This document shows, in pieces, positions 1 through 10,920 of a stretch of DNA of 64,000 bases; position 1 is the stretch's first letter, and each line of letters begins with the position of its first letter. Source of the DNA: Ignelater luminosus (lineage: Eukaryota; Arthropoda; Insecta; Coleoptera; Elateridae); assembly GCA_011009095.1 (NCBI GenBank), contig VTPC01090932.1:1-64000 (forward strand), in the 5' to 3' direction. Below the pieces are notes generated by a model, which saw only the letters and a program-made list of their open reading frames with translations, made no database searches and had not been told where the DNA came from. Both the position numbers and the translations under genes were made by a program.

Positions 1-755
1 AAAAATTGAAAGCCTCCGAGCCTCCCTTGTAGAAGAGATAGAAGGGAGGCAACTTTAAAATTGTAAATAAAAACCCCTATTTTTTATTGCAAATTTGGAT
101 TCTAAGAAGCAAAGCACGTAGAATTTATTTGAAACATCTTTTTTTATTCCTAACAGATGGAGCTGTAAACGCAAAAAACTTTATAACTTGAATTTTGCGA
201 TTATCCCACAAAATACACTACCAATCGAAAGATTAAAATAAGTGTATAGCGAATATAGAAAAAAAGGACATAATACCTAATAATAAAATTATACATAGTA
301 AAAGAAAATTACATTTCAACAATTATTTATATTACATTACGATAAATACAAAAACACAAATATTACTGAAAACTAAATAAAATATTTTGATTTGTCAAAT
401 AAAAGGCCCCATAAAAGGAGGCATTTAAAAATATTTAACAGTTTTGGGTTTACAATACAATATGAACTAAACAGTGTAATGGTTATTTTTATTAATAGGT
501 ACTGTTGCATAATATTAAGTTAAGCTAAACAAATGCGAATATGATAAATAGATGAAAATGAAAATATAACTCCAATGACTATAAAGAAACTTAAAAATAA
601 TTATGCATTATACACAATGCAACGACAAAAGTGTGTATAAAATTTAACGACTTTTAAGGCCTTGCTAAAATCTGTCTAAAACATATACCTACATAAATTG
701 AACTATAAGACTTTTATAATTCTTATCTAACATTTAAAATATGAATTTAAACAAA
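1..755. other. Non-coding flank, probably the 3' part of the hAT element
   Basis: No open reading frame of note. The stretch lies downstream of the stop codon of the minus-strand hAT transposase and may be its 3' terminal region, but I could not find its terminal inverted repeat. A perfect 9-bp inverted repeat, GCCTCCCTT at 20-28 and AAGGGAGGC at 42-50, forms a small hairpin near the window edge. Confidence 0.4.
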
Positions 756-1468
756 CTAAATCTTCTTTCTGCTTTTTACTGCGGCAAGTTCCTTTATAAT
801 ATCTTCTGTTTTAATTTCATCTAGAGTTTCACATTCTATAGCTAATGTTGCCAGACCAGATAAACGTTCTTGTAACATTGTCGATCTCAGGTAACTTTTG
901 ATTAATTTTAATTTCGAAAATGACCGTTCACCAGATGTCACTGAGACTGGTAGTATGAGAAGAATTCTTAAAGCTATTGTTAAATTTGGAAAAATCGATA
1001 ACAGATCATTCTCAAAAAGATATTGTAACTTACAAGGCAAAGAAAATAATTTTAAATTTTTTAACTCATTACACAACTCTAAACCGTCAATGTCTGATTC
1101 ATTTTCTTTTTCATCTGTTAACTTCAAATGCAAATCTTTACAATTCTTTACCAGATCTTCTTCAGATAAATTACAAAATTTATTTAAAAAGCCAAAATTG
1201 TTGTTAAAACTTGAAAGTAGTTCGAATCTTTCGTTTAAAGACATCAGTGTGTGGTCAATTATTTTCAGAAAAAAATTAATTTTAAAATTTTGTTTAGGGT
1301 CTACAATAGGTTCGTCAACATGTTCGTAGTCAAAGAATTTGGGTTTTCCCTTTTTCGTGTACTCTGTAGAGCTGAAAATGATACCTCTACATCTAATTTT
1401 TTAGCTATATCAATAGCTTTCGCTAATATTTCTTCGAAACTGTTATCGTTCCGATAATTCTGGAAATA

Positions 1469-2761
1469 ACACATGGGCTGAAAAGTCCCAGGCCTAACAA
1501 ATAGATGGCGCTAGTTCTATTGCATTCACCGCTTTTTCAGTTAGTACTAACCTTCAAAAGACAGCTGTTAAAATGTCATGATATTCTATTCATTATTTTG
1601 TGAGTTATTGTGCTAAGAGTGACGCTACTTTTGTTATTTTCAAAACAATGGATCAAAAACAATTTCGTGTTTTAATTTTACACTGCTTCTTGATGGGAAA
1701 AAATACCGTTCAAGCGAAGCAATGGCTTGAAAAGTATTATGGGGACTCCGCTCCATCAGAAACAACAATAAAACGTTGGTTTGCTGACTTCAAACGTGGT
1801 CGTAGAGACACCGATGATGCAGAACGCAGTGGACGTCCAAATGAGGCGGTAACACCAGAAAACATCAAAAAAATCCACAAAATCGTTTTGAATGATCGAA
1901 AAGTGAAGTTGCGTGAGTTAGCTGACATTGTAAAAATATCAAAAGAACGTGTTGGCTTTATATTGCATGAGCATTTGACTATGAGAAAGCTCTGCTCAAA
2001 GTGGGTGCCGTGTTTGCTCACTATTCACCAAAAACAAGAACGTGTTGATGTTTCTGAGCAGTGTTTGGCCATGTTTAAACGTAACAAACCGGAATTTTTG
2101 CGTCGATATGTGACAATGGATGAAACGTGGATCCATCACTTCACTCCGGAATCAAAACGATCGTCATCTGAGTGGACAGCAACTGGTGAACCTCGTCCAA
2201 AGCGACCGAAAGCACAACAATCGGCTGGAAAGGTTATGGCCTCGGTATTTTGGGATGTGCGTGGTGTAATATTCATTGACTATCTTGAGAAGGGAAATAC
2301 CATCAACAGTGAATATTCTATAGCGTTATTGGAGCGTTTGAAGGCCGAAATTGCAAAGAAACGACGGCATATGGCAAAGAAAAAAATTTTGTTTCATCAA
2401 GACAACGCACCGTGTCACAAGTCAATCAAAACAATGGCAAAACTACATGAATTGAACTTCGAATTGCTTCCACATCCACCGTATTCGCCAGATTTGGCTC
2501 CCAACGACTACTGGCTGTTCGCAGACCTAAAAAAAATGCTTGGCGGTAAGACATTTCGCTCGAATGAAGAGGTTATCGCTGAAACTGAGTCCTATTTTGA
2601 GGCAAAAGATAAATCGTTCTACAAAAGTGGTATTGAAATGTTAGAGCGGCGCTGGAATGATTGCGTTGTACTTGATGGAAATTACGTTGATGAATAAAGC
2701 TAATTTTGAACAAAAAAACCGTGTTTTCTTTGTTAGGCCTGGGACTTTTCAGCCCATGTGT
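1469..2761 (+). mobile_element. Complete mariner element, irritans subfamily
   Basis: A 1293-bp Tc1/mariner element with both ends visible. The terminal inverted repeats are about 33 bp and essentially perfect, beginning ACACATGGGCTGAAAAGTCC at both ends. The expected TA target duplication flanks it at 1467-1468 and 2762-2763. It is inserted in the coding region of the hAT element, so it is younger than that element. TIR style (GGCTGAAAAGTCCC) and transposase resemble Himar-type (irritans) mariners. Confidence 0.95.
1648..2697 (+). CDS. Mariner transposase (irritans type), open reading frame intact
   Basis: A 349-residue transposase, the normal length for mariner (about 345-350). The start at MDQKQFRVLILHCF is chosen because it aligns with family N-termini; an in-frame ATG at 1600 would add 16 unrelated residues. 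An N-terminal paired-like helix-turn-helix region carries SETTIKRWFADFKRGRR. The linker SKWVPCLLT corresponds to the WVPHEL-type mariner motif. The DD34D catalytic core is visible as VTMDETWIHHF, LFHQDNAPCHKS and YSPDLAPNDYWLF, all aspartates present. No stop or frameshift is seen, so a functional enzyme is possible. It would excise and re-insert the element at TA sites in the nucleus. Promoter unknown. Confidence 0.93.
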   Translation: MDQKQFRVLILHCFLMGKNTVQAKQWLEKYYGDSAPSETTIKRWFADFKRGRRDTDDAERSGRPNEAVTPENIKKIHKIVLNDRKVKLRELADIVKISKERVGFILHEHLTMRKLCSKWVPCLLTIHQKQERVDVSEQCLAMFKRNKPEFLRRYVTMDETWIHHFTPESKRSSSEWTATGEPRPKRPKAQQSAGKVMASVFWDVRGVIFIDYLEKGNTINSEYSIALLERLKAEIAKKRRHMAKKKILFHQDNAPCHKSIKTMAKLHELNFELLPHPPYSPDLAPNDYWLFADLKKMLGGKTFRSNEEVIAETESYFEAKDKSFYKSGIEMLERRWNDCVVLDGNYVDE

Positions 2762-4986
2762 TATTTTATTAAGTTATTTAAAAAATCCAGACACGTCTGA
2801 ATATTCATGGTTCGAATTTGCATCATTGCGCTTAATGTATTAATCTTGAGTAAAATGTCATACCAAATAATAATTGAAGATATGAATTTAAAATTTTGGA
2901 CGCTCATAAGCAAGTTGGTTTTATGTGTTGCTTCACAGTTAAAAGAAGGATCTTCCACTATTTCTATCAATGCATCACATATTTTACCAAAAAAACATTT
3001 TAAGTGGTGTAACAGCATCGATCCTACTTGACCATCTAGTATCACTTAGAGGTTTTAGATTTAGATTTGGTACATGTTTTTTAATTATTTCCCATCTTTT
3101 TGTAGAAGAAGGGAAAAATAAATACAATTCTTGAATAATATTTAAAAAATCAACAGTTTCGAATGACACCTTTACTGCATCGTTAAAAACTAAGTTAAGA
3201 CTGTGTGCGAAGCACGGCACAAAAAATGCTCTTGGGTTAACACCTGTAATGCGTTTTTGTAAACCAATATTTTTGCCGCGCAAGTTTGCGCCATTATCGT
3301 AACCCTGGCCACGCATGTTTCGTAGATACAAATTTAAATTTTGTAACAAATTAAATACAAACTGGCATAAACCTTCTCCAGTCGAATCTGATACTGGATA
3401 AAAGGAAACAAAACTTTCTTTAATTTGAAACTTTTTAGTATCATCATTTAACACAACATATCTTAAAACAACGCTTATCTGTTCTGTATGACTTACATCA
3501 GGCGTATAGTCTAGTATTATAGAATAATATCTTGATCTACGAACAATTTCCAAAATATTGTTTTTTACTTTTGTACTTGATCGCCCAAATAATGTGGCAT
3601 TTTTTCTGAAAGCATTTGCGACTTTTGTCATGTTTCCGCATAACAGCATCAAATGTAGAAATCATTTCAACTGCTTTCAGGAAATTACCATTACCATGAT
3701 CAAATAGTTTTTTAGACGATCCTTGAAAAGCAAGACATTGTTTGGATAAAAATCTAATTACTCCAACTATCCTTTCTAAAACATCATACCTATGTTTTTG
3801 CCGTTTCTAAAAGTCTCAATTCTTGACTATTAACAGTTGTTTCGGATTTCAACATTTTATTCAAATCAACCCAAGTTTTCATATGAATATTATGTAAAAT
3901 ACTACTTTCGTGTCGCTTCAAAGCTAATGATAAATGCTGCCAGTTGGAAAAACCATTTAAGTCGGAAAACTTCTTATAGATTTGCCAAAAATTTTACAAC
4001 AAAAACAAAATAATACATCTTTTGACATTGAATAAATAAGCCAATTTCTTACTGTGTGCTCTCCATTAGCACATAATAAGTATTAGAAGATTTTCGCCCA
4101 TCTTGGTTTAAAGGGTGAACTGAAATCACGAACCTGTACAGGACCTCGTTCAACCAAAACTCTTGAAATATGTGTTGTAATATTTTCAGGCCATTGGCCT
4201 GGGTCGTCTGAGGGGACACCACTTGCTTCCATTTGATTTGAAGACTGAGGTGTACTTTCTCTTTCAGGGGCTTCATCTAAATGAGTGCGCTCTTGTGGTG
4301 ACAGATCTTCTAGAGATATTTGGATGGTTTCTTCATTTGCAGTAGAAGACAATATTGCCTCAATATCTCCACTTCCTGTATCTTCTTTGGTAGAAGTAGA
4401 CGAGGATGCAGAAGGAGAATCAACAGTTTTATTACAGTTTTCGTTTTGCAAAAACTTTACCATGCTTCCTGCCATTTTAACTCTTTCTTCTTCTTTAACT
4501 TTCTTTTGCTGTCTAAACTGAGCCCCAAAAAGCTTCTTTCTTTTTTGAAAGTCCTAGAAAAATAAAAAGTTTATACATTATAGATAGGAAGATAGTAATA
4601 GGAAACCGTACACGGAAAATCGTTCTCAGTTTGCTATTATAATCTATATATGTAATATTATAATTTTAAAACCATTTTCGAGTTTTCGTGGCTGGTCTTC
4701 CTCGGGTGTGTTCAGTCTGATAGGAGAACGAACACCATTTTTGTCTAAGTATTTAAAAAAGTCAAAGTCTAAAACTATATTATTCTACAAAGTCCGTTGG
4801 AAAAATGCAAACTTTATTTCACTCTTGCTACGCGCACTCTTTTTGCATTACCGTGTTTTATAACTGAACATTCTTTGAAACATGTACTCACGATAAACAA
4901 ACAGAAAAGAGGCATTTAGTGAATAACTTGTATAATTTAAAATTTAAAGTAACAAAATAATATAAATATACTTTTATACTTACCAT

Positions 4987-5700
4987 TGTACATCAAACAG
5001 TTACACAATACACAAAATTAAAATATTCACAACTTAAATCTCCTTTTTACCTTTTACCAAAATAACGACAAATGCTGATTGTTCAAGCATGTAAAAGATC
5101 TAGTTTAAATGTTTAAGATTTCACATGTGTTGCTTGCGTTTACGGTGGCAACTTTGGTATACCCAAACCCAGCAGGGAGGGTATAACATCTTAAGAATTG
5201 CTTAAGAGCATTATCCAGAGCGCTTGAACTTAGTTCAAATATATCTCAGTTATTTTTGAATATTTTTTGATGGGGTTTTCGCGAAAAACTTTGTTGTTAT
5301 TAGTAGAATGGCGGTCTTTGTTTAAAAATCATGATTATATTAATTTAAAATAAATTAAAAATTACTTTTTAGAGCAATAAATTAAGTCTGCCGTTCATTT
5401 TAGAATGGAACGGATATCTGTGAAAGAATCATGGAATACAAATTAATATTAATTATTTAAAATAAGAATTACAAATAAAAAGCTATCGTATTGCATAGTG
5501 GCGCCGGTGATTGCAAGAATAGCTTACAACTCAGTTTGACAACGCTGTCTTTCTACATCAGGTAGTTATCTAAAAGTAAATACTCCCACTTTTGCCTCGA
5601 GCAACTAAATGTGCCTAATCCTAAACGCACTGCCATAAACAATCTGTAAGATGTATAGTGACAATAGAAAACAGCTACGAAGGGAATCCTTTAATTTCTA
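4987..5700. other. Non-coding stretch upstream of the hAT gene
   Basis: No coding signal. It presumably holds the 5' untranslated region and outer end of the hAT element. A CAGGGAGGGTATA string at about 5175 resembles a hAT terminus, but its orientation does not fit the end of this element and no target duplication was found. Confidence 0.35.
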
Positions 5701-6697
5701 GGTACTTTGCAGTCACCCGGGTTCAAGACGGACAACAAAAAAAGTTTAAAGTTTTACTGTCCATTGATTAGAAAAGTATTTGCATTGATAAAAAATAAAA
5801 GGATAAAAAACAAAAAGTTAAAATGCCCTAGTGAATTAATTTATGTTATTAAAAGAAATGAAAATTATTACAAGAAAGCTTTTCAATCAAAGCATTTAAT
5901 TTGTAAAAACAAACCCCAAGATCTTGTCACTATTTTCAAGTCTCTTAGTTCAGAAACATGTTCTTCCTAGACGAATTATAGGTCTTTATATGGCCATAGG
6001 TGTTCAAAAATAAATAAAAACACTAATTTACCAAACAGACACTCTTTGCACGTTAAATTAAGAAGATCAAGTGCTATGAATACAACACAGGAATCAGCAA
6101 CCATTCGTTCAGATAACGCGGTAGAATTATTCAATAGTACTGCTAGAGAAGAACATATTCAAGATATACTGAATAATGCACCCTTAGCTACACTAGAAAT
6201 ACCTGTTATAATTCATCTTTCACCTAATAGGTCTATTGAGTCTCTACTTCTGCTTACCTCTACACCGATGAAGTCTTTAGCTCACAATATTTCACATCAC
6301 AGCGTAAAACCGAAATCATTATTCTGTTTGAAATTGCACACTGAAGAGAGTGCTTCATCATTCTAGTTTACGAATTATCCAGTAAAAGAGGATTTAGATA
6401 ACGAACTTGATTGCAACATTACTAGAGAAACTCTCGATATACCGGATGAACTTTAAAATGTTTCTGGTTCAGATTGTCATATAATCTTGCCAAGACAGTC
6501 TCATAATGTTCTGAACCAAGTTGCTATGGGAAAATACAGTAACTGCACTATTGAAGAAGGTAGTTTTATGATATCCAAAAAAACTTGAAATTCCATTTAT
6601 GACTGACACAAACTCAAAAGTGGTTACTACACTTATGTTCTTAGAAATCGTATCAGAAAATATGTAAATAAATATCTGTTAGATAATGTTTAAAAGT
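5701..6697 (+). other. Decayed coding-like stretch of unknown origin
   Basis: Two consecutive open stretches, 5707-5970 (87 codons) and 6046-6366 (106 codons), are followed by further stop-broken reading to about 6650. The second is rich in Ser, Thr and Asn. I recognise no domain. The stretch lies directly before the 144-bp tandem repeat, so it may be the decayed body of a mobile element. It could also be chance open frames in AT-rich DNA. Confidence 0.25.
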
Positions 6698-7195
6698 GTA
6701 AAACCCTAACAGACTCTGTTGTAAGAAATCTAAGTGTTAGCGTATGATAGTAAAGGGTACACTATATTTTTTCAGCCTAGTGCGAAAGTGGAACAGATTG
6801 CACTTCCGGCAAAACGCCGGTCTGTTTAATTCTAAGGATGAGTTTCACCCTGATAAACTCTGTTGCAAGAAATCTAACTGTTAGCGTTTGATAGTAAAGG
6901 GTACATTGTATTTTTCCAGCCTAGTGCCAAAGTGGAACAGACTGCTCTTCAGGCAGAATGCCGGTATGTTTAATTTTACGGGCGAATTTCACCCTGATAG
7001 ACGCTGTTGCAAGAAATTTAACTGTTAGCGTCTGATAGTAAAGGGTACACTGTATTTTTTCAGCCTAGGGCGAAAGTGGAACAGACTGCCCCTCAAGCAC
7101 CATGCCGGTGTATTTACCTTCTGCGGCGAGTTTTACCCTGATGGGCTGTGTTGCAAACTAATTTAACTTTTACAGCTTTGTAGTGAAGGATAGAC
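6698..7195. repeat. 144-bp tandem repeat, about 3.4 copies
   Basis: The phrase TAGTAAAGGGTAC recurs at 6748, 6892 and 7036, exactly 144 bp apart. A decayed fourth phrase (TAGTGAAGGA) is at 7181. Within each unit the phrases TTTCAGCCTAG, AAAGTGGAACAGA, ATGCCGGT and TTTCACCCTGAT recur in the same order. The third and fourth units are more diverged. The array stops about 20 bp before the long inverted repeat. Confidence 0.9.
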
Positions 7196-7217
7196 CTCAA
7201 TTTTTGAGCGTAATGGA

Positions 7218-8164
7218 AGATGGCCTGCATTGGAACCTTTTAAATCGTAAGAGATACAAGGTCGGTTAACTGGGCAAACAATTTGCTCGTGAGCAGTAAA
7301 TATCGAAACAGTTGCCAAACCGGACCGATTTCTCATAGCCTACCAGATATTAAGAAAAAAAAACTGATTTCTTCCGAAATCTTAAATTCACTTTATTTTG
7401 AAAACCGCTAAAGGTACGGAAAAATCGTGAAGGACTAACTTGTGGGGTTTTATACGTAGAATATGATAATTATCCCCAAACGATTGTCAACTGTTTTACA
7501 TCCGAGACATAGCATAAAGTTAGTAGTTTTTTAATGTAGTGAATAGTCGACATAAACGTTTTAAAAAACAAAAGCAAACATTTAGTTGTTGATGTAGTCA
7601 GGACTACATAATATGGAATCTTTATCTAGCAATAACACACCGGCGTTCTAGAAAATGTTTGGCTCCGGCATCAGTAAAATGACTGTAGTTATATGAAAGA
7701 TAACTGTAACATACTTTACATCACTGAAACAAGAAAAAAATAAGCTTTTTTTTGAGTCAAAAATCAACTATTTATTACGTTAAGAAACTACTAACTTTAT
7801 GCTATATCTTGGATGTAAAACAGTTGACAATCGTTTGAGGATAATTATCATATTTTATGCATAAAACCCTACAAGTTACTCCTTTAAGATTTTTCCGTAC
7901 CTTTAGCGGTTTTCAAAATAAACTGATTTTAAGATTTCGGAAGAAATCAGTTTTTTTCTTAATATCCAGTAAACTACGAGAAATCGGTCCGGTTTGGCAA
8001 CTGTTTCGATATTTACTGCTCACGAGCAAATTGTTTTTGAGTATAGAGTACGTGAAGATATACTACAGAAATGATCCTGTGAAGTATGATCTTAGCAAAT
8101 TGTTTGCCCAGTTAACCGACCTTGAATCTCTTACGGTTTAAAAGATCCCAATGCAGGCCATCTC
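7218..8164. repeat. Long inverted repeat (fold-back type element)
   Basis: The left arm (about 7218-7536) and right arm (about 7779-8164) are reverse complements over some 320 bp with scattered mismatches. The outer ends read AGATGGCCTGCATTGG and its complement; a loop of about 240 bp (7537-7778) separates the arms. The right arm is 69 bp longer: the extra piece lies between two copies of AGCAAATTGTTT (8025-8036 and 8094-8105), whereas the left arm has one. Beyond the right arm ACACCCTGTATAT looks like a transposon terminus. Open frames within the arms are by-products of the repeat. Confidence 0.88.
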
Positions 8165-8724
8165 TCACCTAACACCCTGTATATAATGTAAAATTTATGG
8201 CGCATTGCACGTGCTTTAGAAAACCAATTCAGTATTCAAGTATTACAAATATTCTAATTAATAAATAATAAGTCTGATGATATTATAACTACAATTTAAT
8301 ACGTAAGTTTGCAGAATTTATATTCTTCTATTTTTTGTATGAACCCTTAGTTATAAATTTAAAAATGAAAGTAAAAAGTAAAAATCACTAGTTATCCTTT
8401 TATTAGTTTCTGAAGAGCATAAATTAATTAAATTAAATAACCAAATTTTAATTAAGCCGATTAATGATTAAAAAATAAACATTGTTTTGTGTGTTTTCAC
8501 GAGTTATAATAATATGTATAAAGATTACAGATATTTTATGGCAATGAGAAATTACATAAAATAAATTTACTCTTGAATAAAAATATAATACCTACATATG
8601 TAAATTGTATACTAAAAAATCATTCAACAATCATTTTAAAATATTAGGAAAAAAAACAAAGAAAGACGAATGAACAGTTAATAAGTAGTGTATGTAAGGC
8701 CTGTAAATATATTCGACTGGACCA
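8165..8724. other. Non-coding AT-rich spacer
   Basis: No coding or repeat structure recognised apart from the ACACCCTGTATAT motif at its left edge. Confidence 0.4.
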
Positions 8725-9620
8725 TTGAGTAAAGGATTTGTGAATAACGGAATACTGTATTTTCAAAATATAGAAGTTTTCGAGGGTAATACGAAAAGAA
8801 ACAACATTTACTGTTTGGACGGGTTCCAGTGGACATTAAAATCCATCCTTTTATTATGGGATCATTTAAGAAAGCTGGGAGTGAAATACCTCTTAACAGG
8901 ATTCTTAAACCAGGATTCACTGGAAAATTTCTTTTCCGTTATTAGAAATAGAGGAGGCTACAATCCTACTCCCACGGTTCGCCAGTGTCGCATTGCTATT
9001 CAGCTGAAGGTACTGGAAACTGCGAAATTGACGAAATCGAAATACTTGAAATCGATACCCAAGAAACAAACAGCAGTGATCAAGAAGTCTGTGTTACAAG
9101 TGAGGGTAATAACTATAGTGTTTCAACTGAAGGCAGTGCAAGTGATTGTCAACTTAACATTTCTGAAGAGACCAAACAAAACGCGTCTGAAAGTGTTGTG
9201 ACTATGGAGACAAGTTCCAGTATTTACGTGGCAGGTTATTTAGCTCACAAGATACAAAAAAAGTTTAACTGTGAATTATGTGCTTCATATTTGATAAAAG
9301 ACTCGAATGATTTAGTGGAGAAAAACGAACTTTTTATGTTGTATAAAGATTATTCTTGCGAAAACGACATAAAGTTTCTGAAAAGACCATCTGATCAGTT
9401 TGTACAGATTGTACTAAGTCTATTAAAACTTTTTAATAAAGCATTTAATAAATACAAATGTAGCAGTAACGTCACCGAAACTATAGAACATTACTTGAAA
9501 GCATATCTAGAACGTTCTACTGACTGGTTTGAATTAAAAGGTAGCGCTTCGTGTATACACCATAAAGAGTATTTGTTAAAGTTATTCATAAAAATAAAGT
9601 TATTTAGGCAATTAAAATAG
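8725..9620 (+). pseudogene. P-element (THAP9-like) transposase fragment, frameshifted
   Basis: C-terminal part of a P-superfamily transposase. The diagnostic stretch GFLNQDSLENFFSVIRNRGG followed by PTPTVRQCRIAIQ is encoded at about 8890-9005. Reading then shifts frame at about 8990-9010 into a second open stretch to 9620. That stretch has an acidic spacer and YVAGYLAHKIQKKFNCELC, the conserved block near the C-terminus of THAP9-like proteins. The N-terminal THAP finger and most of the catalytic region are missing, and no 31-bp-type termini were found. It is an immobile relic. The shift could in principle be a lost intron boundary, but I see no convincing splice pair. Confidence 0.82.
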
Positions 9621-9845
9621 GAATCTAATCAACTTTCTGTAACAGTCAGGGAATCAATTAATAATAGGAAAGTTCGTATATTATCTTAACAGAATATGAA
9701 AGTGTAGAATTCTTGTGTCCCGTGGAACGTCTAACATTCCGATGTTTTGTAAACAAAATATATAAATTATCAACGAACTCCGAAAGGAGTCGTTACTGAA
9801 TTTGCGAAGTCTGTCTTAAATTTTGAAATTTTGACTTCAGATTTG

Positions 9846-10075
9846 GATTCTACATCAAAAACTGAAGAAAATGTGGTGGCTTCGTTTTTTGATATCTCTT
9901 TGGGAACGTGGTCAAAACGGCTACTAGAATTTGAAAAATTTTCAAACATTTTTTTCACTTTAGAATGGTATAGTACATCAAAAAATAAGATACGTATACT
10001 TTTAGTTTTTGATATCACCTCGGCAACATGGTCAAAATGGCCGCTGAAAGATCAAAATAGAGTTCGTTGTGGTTA
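9846..10075. repeat. Two imperfect copies of a 120-bp unit
   Basis: GATATCTCTTTGGGAACGTG at 9891 and GATATCACCTCGGCAACATG at 10011 start matching stretches that continue GGTCAAAA-GG-CGCT. The match extends left through TACATCAAAA. Both strands are open across it, so the open frames here probably reflect the repeat and not a gene. Confidence 0.6.
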
Positions 10076-10850
10076 ATATGCTTTGCATTTCCAGATGCTT
10101 TCTTTCTACAAACGGGATTAACATTAACTTTAAATAATAATAATAAAGTATATTACCCTAACATAATAAATTATTCTTTCTTTCTCGAAGTTTTCTATCA
10201 GAGTTCCATATTATGCATCAATAAATTCGAGAAAGAATTCTCTACAGGAATCAGTCAACAAAGTAGTATACCATTTAAAGAAAAACAGTTGACTATTGTC
10301 TTTCTAAAGGGGCGGGGCTTATACTAGATCTTTTAAATAGTGGTTTGTAGTACTTTTGGAGCTATTTTATTATTTTTTATTTCATTAAAATTGGACAATA
10401 AATAGCTAAGCTATAGCTTGCTTCGTTTTTTGTAACTCGTCCTGTATATAAAATGGGATAATTCTCAAAAACTATAATTTGTATAACATTGTAAAGAAAA
10501 TAAAATAATGTACAACTGTGAAAATGAAAAGATGTGTTAAATTTGGCGCTTTACAACTCGTTGTGTGTCAAAAGTTGACAATTATAAACATTTGATTAAT
10601 TTGCCGTATTAATATTAAAATGAATTCATGATACGCACTTATGATCTTGACTAGTTTCACTTTTTAATCAAGTCAAAGATACCTTTGGGATTTTAAAAGA
10701 CTGTCTTAGAGTAATCCTTAAATTATAAATTCAAACAGTAAACTTTTAAACATCATAATCATTTTGACTATTGCATATTTCCATTCACCATTTTCATTCT
10801 TGATACCATCACGAAAATAAGATTCTAATATGAAAATGTGTTGTAATCAT
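10076..10850. other. Non-coding stretch
   Basis: Nothing coding recognised. A small palindromic string AGCTAAGCTATAGCT occurs at about 10404, and CGTCCTGTATATAAAA at about 10439 resembles a transposon end. Confidence 0.35.
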
Positions 10851-10854
10851 TGAT

Positions 10855-10920
10855 ACGCGTGCGATTTGAAGATATTATCGCACGCGTGCCGTAATCTAAA
10901 TGATATCGCACCCGTGCGAT
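10855..10920. repeat. Cluster of GC-rich palindromes in AT-rich DNA
   Basis: ACGCGTGCGAT at 10855-10865 faces its exact complement ATCGCACGCGT at 10877-10887. A third element at 10905-10920, ATCGCACCCGTGCGAT, is palindromic by itself (7-bp arms). All share the core ATCGCACNCGTGCGAT. The cluster stands out from the surrounding sequence. Confidence 0.8.

Larger units (their letters stand above)
756..4986 (-). pseudogene. ZMYM1-type hAT transposase, split by a mariner and frameshifted
   Basis: Minus-strand hAT-superfamily transposase of the type annotated as zinc finger MYM-type protein 1-like. A likely start ATG ends exon 1 (4986-4984); a GT..AG intron (4983-4554) leads in frame into an exon beginning DFQKRKKLFGAQ. 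Next come a Ser-rich linker and the TTF/DUF4371-like stretch DDPGQWPENIT (about 4150-4200). The catalytic-core region follows, with RGQGYDNGANLRGK and PCFAHSLNLVF (about 3180-3310). The C-terminal dimerisation domain has SGERSFSKLKLIKSYLRS (about 870-950) and the protein ends at 756. At least two frameshifts, near 3645 and near 3000, break it. The mariner at 1469-2761 sits inside the coding sequence; across it the reading LNNLIK | YFQNYRNDN stays in frame if the mariner and one TA are ignored. The element is therefore dead, by decay plus insertion. Confidence 0.85.

Noticed and set aside
898-1457. Plus-strand open frames opposite the hAT dimerisation domain
   Set aside because: They are mirror frames of the minus-strand hAT coding sequence, which has clear family motifs.
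6698-7195. CRISPR array
   Set aside because: The units are long direct tandem repeats without short repeats separated by unique spacers, in a eukaryotic context.
7857-8141. 94-codon open frame in the right arm of the inverted repeat
   Set aside because: The complementary arm does not keep it open and it matches no protein family; it is a by-product of the repeat.
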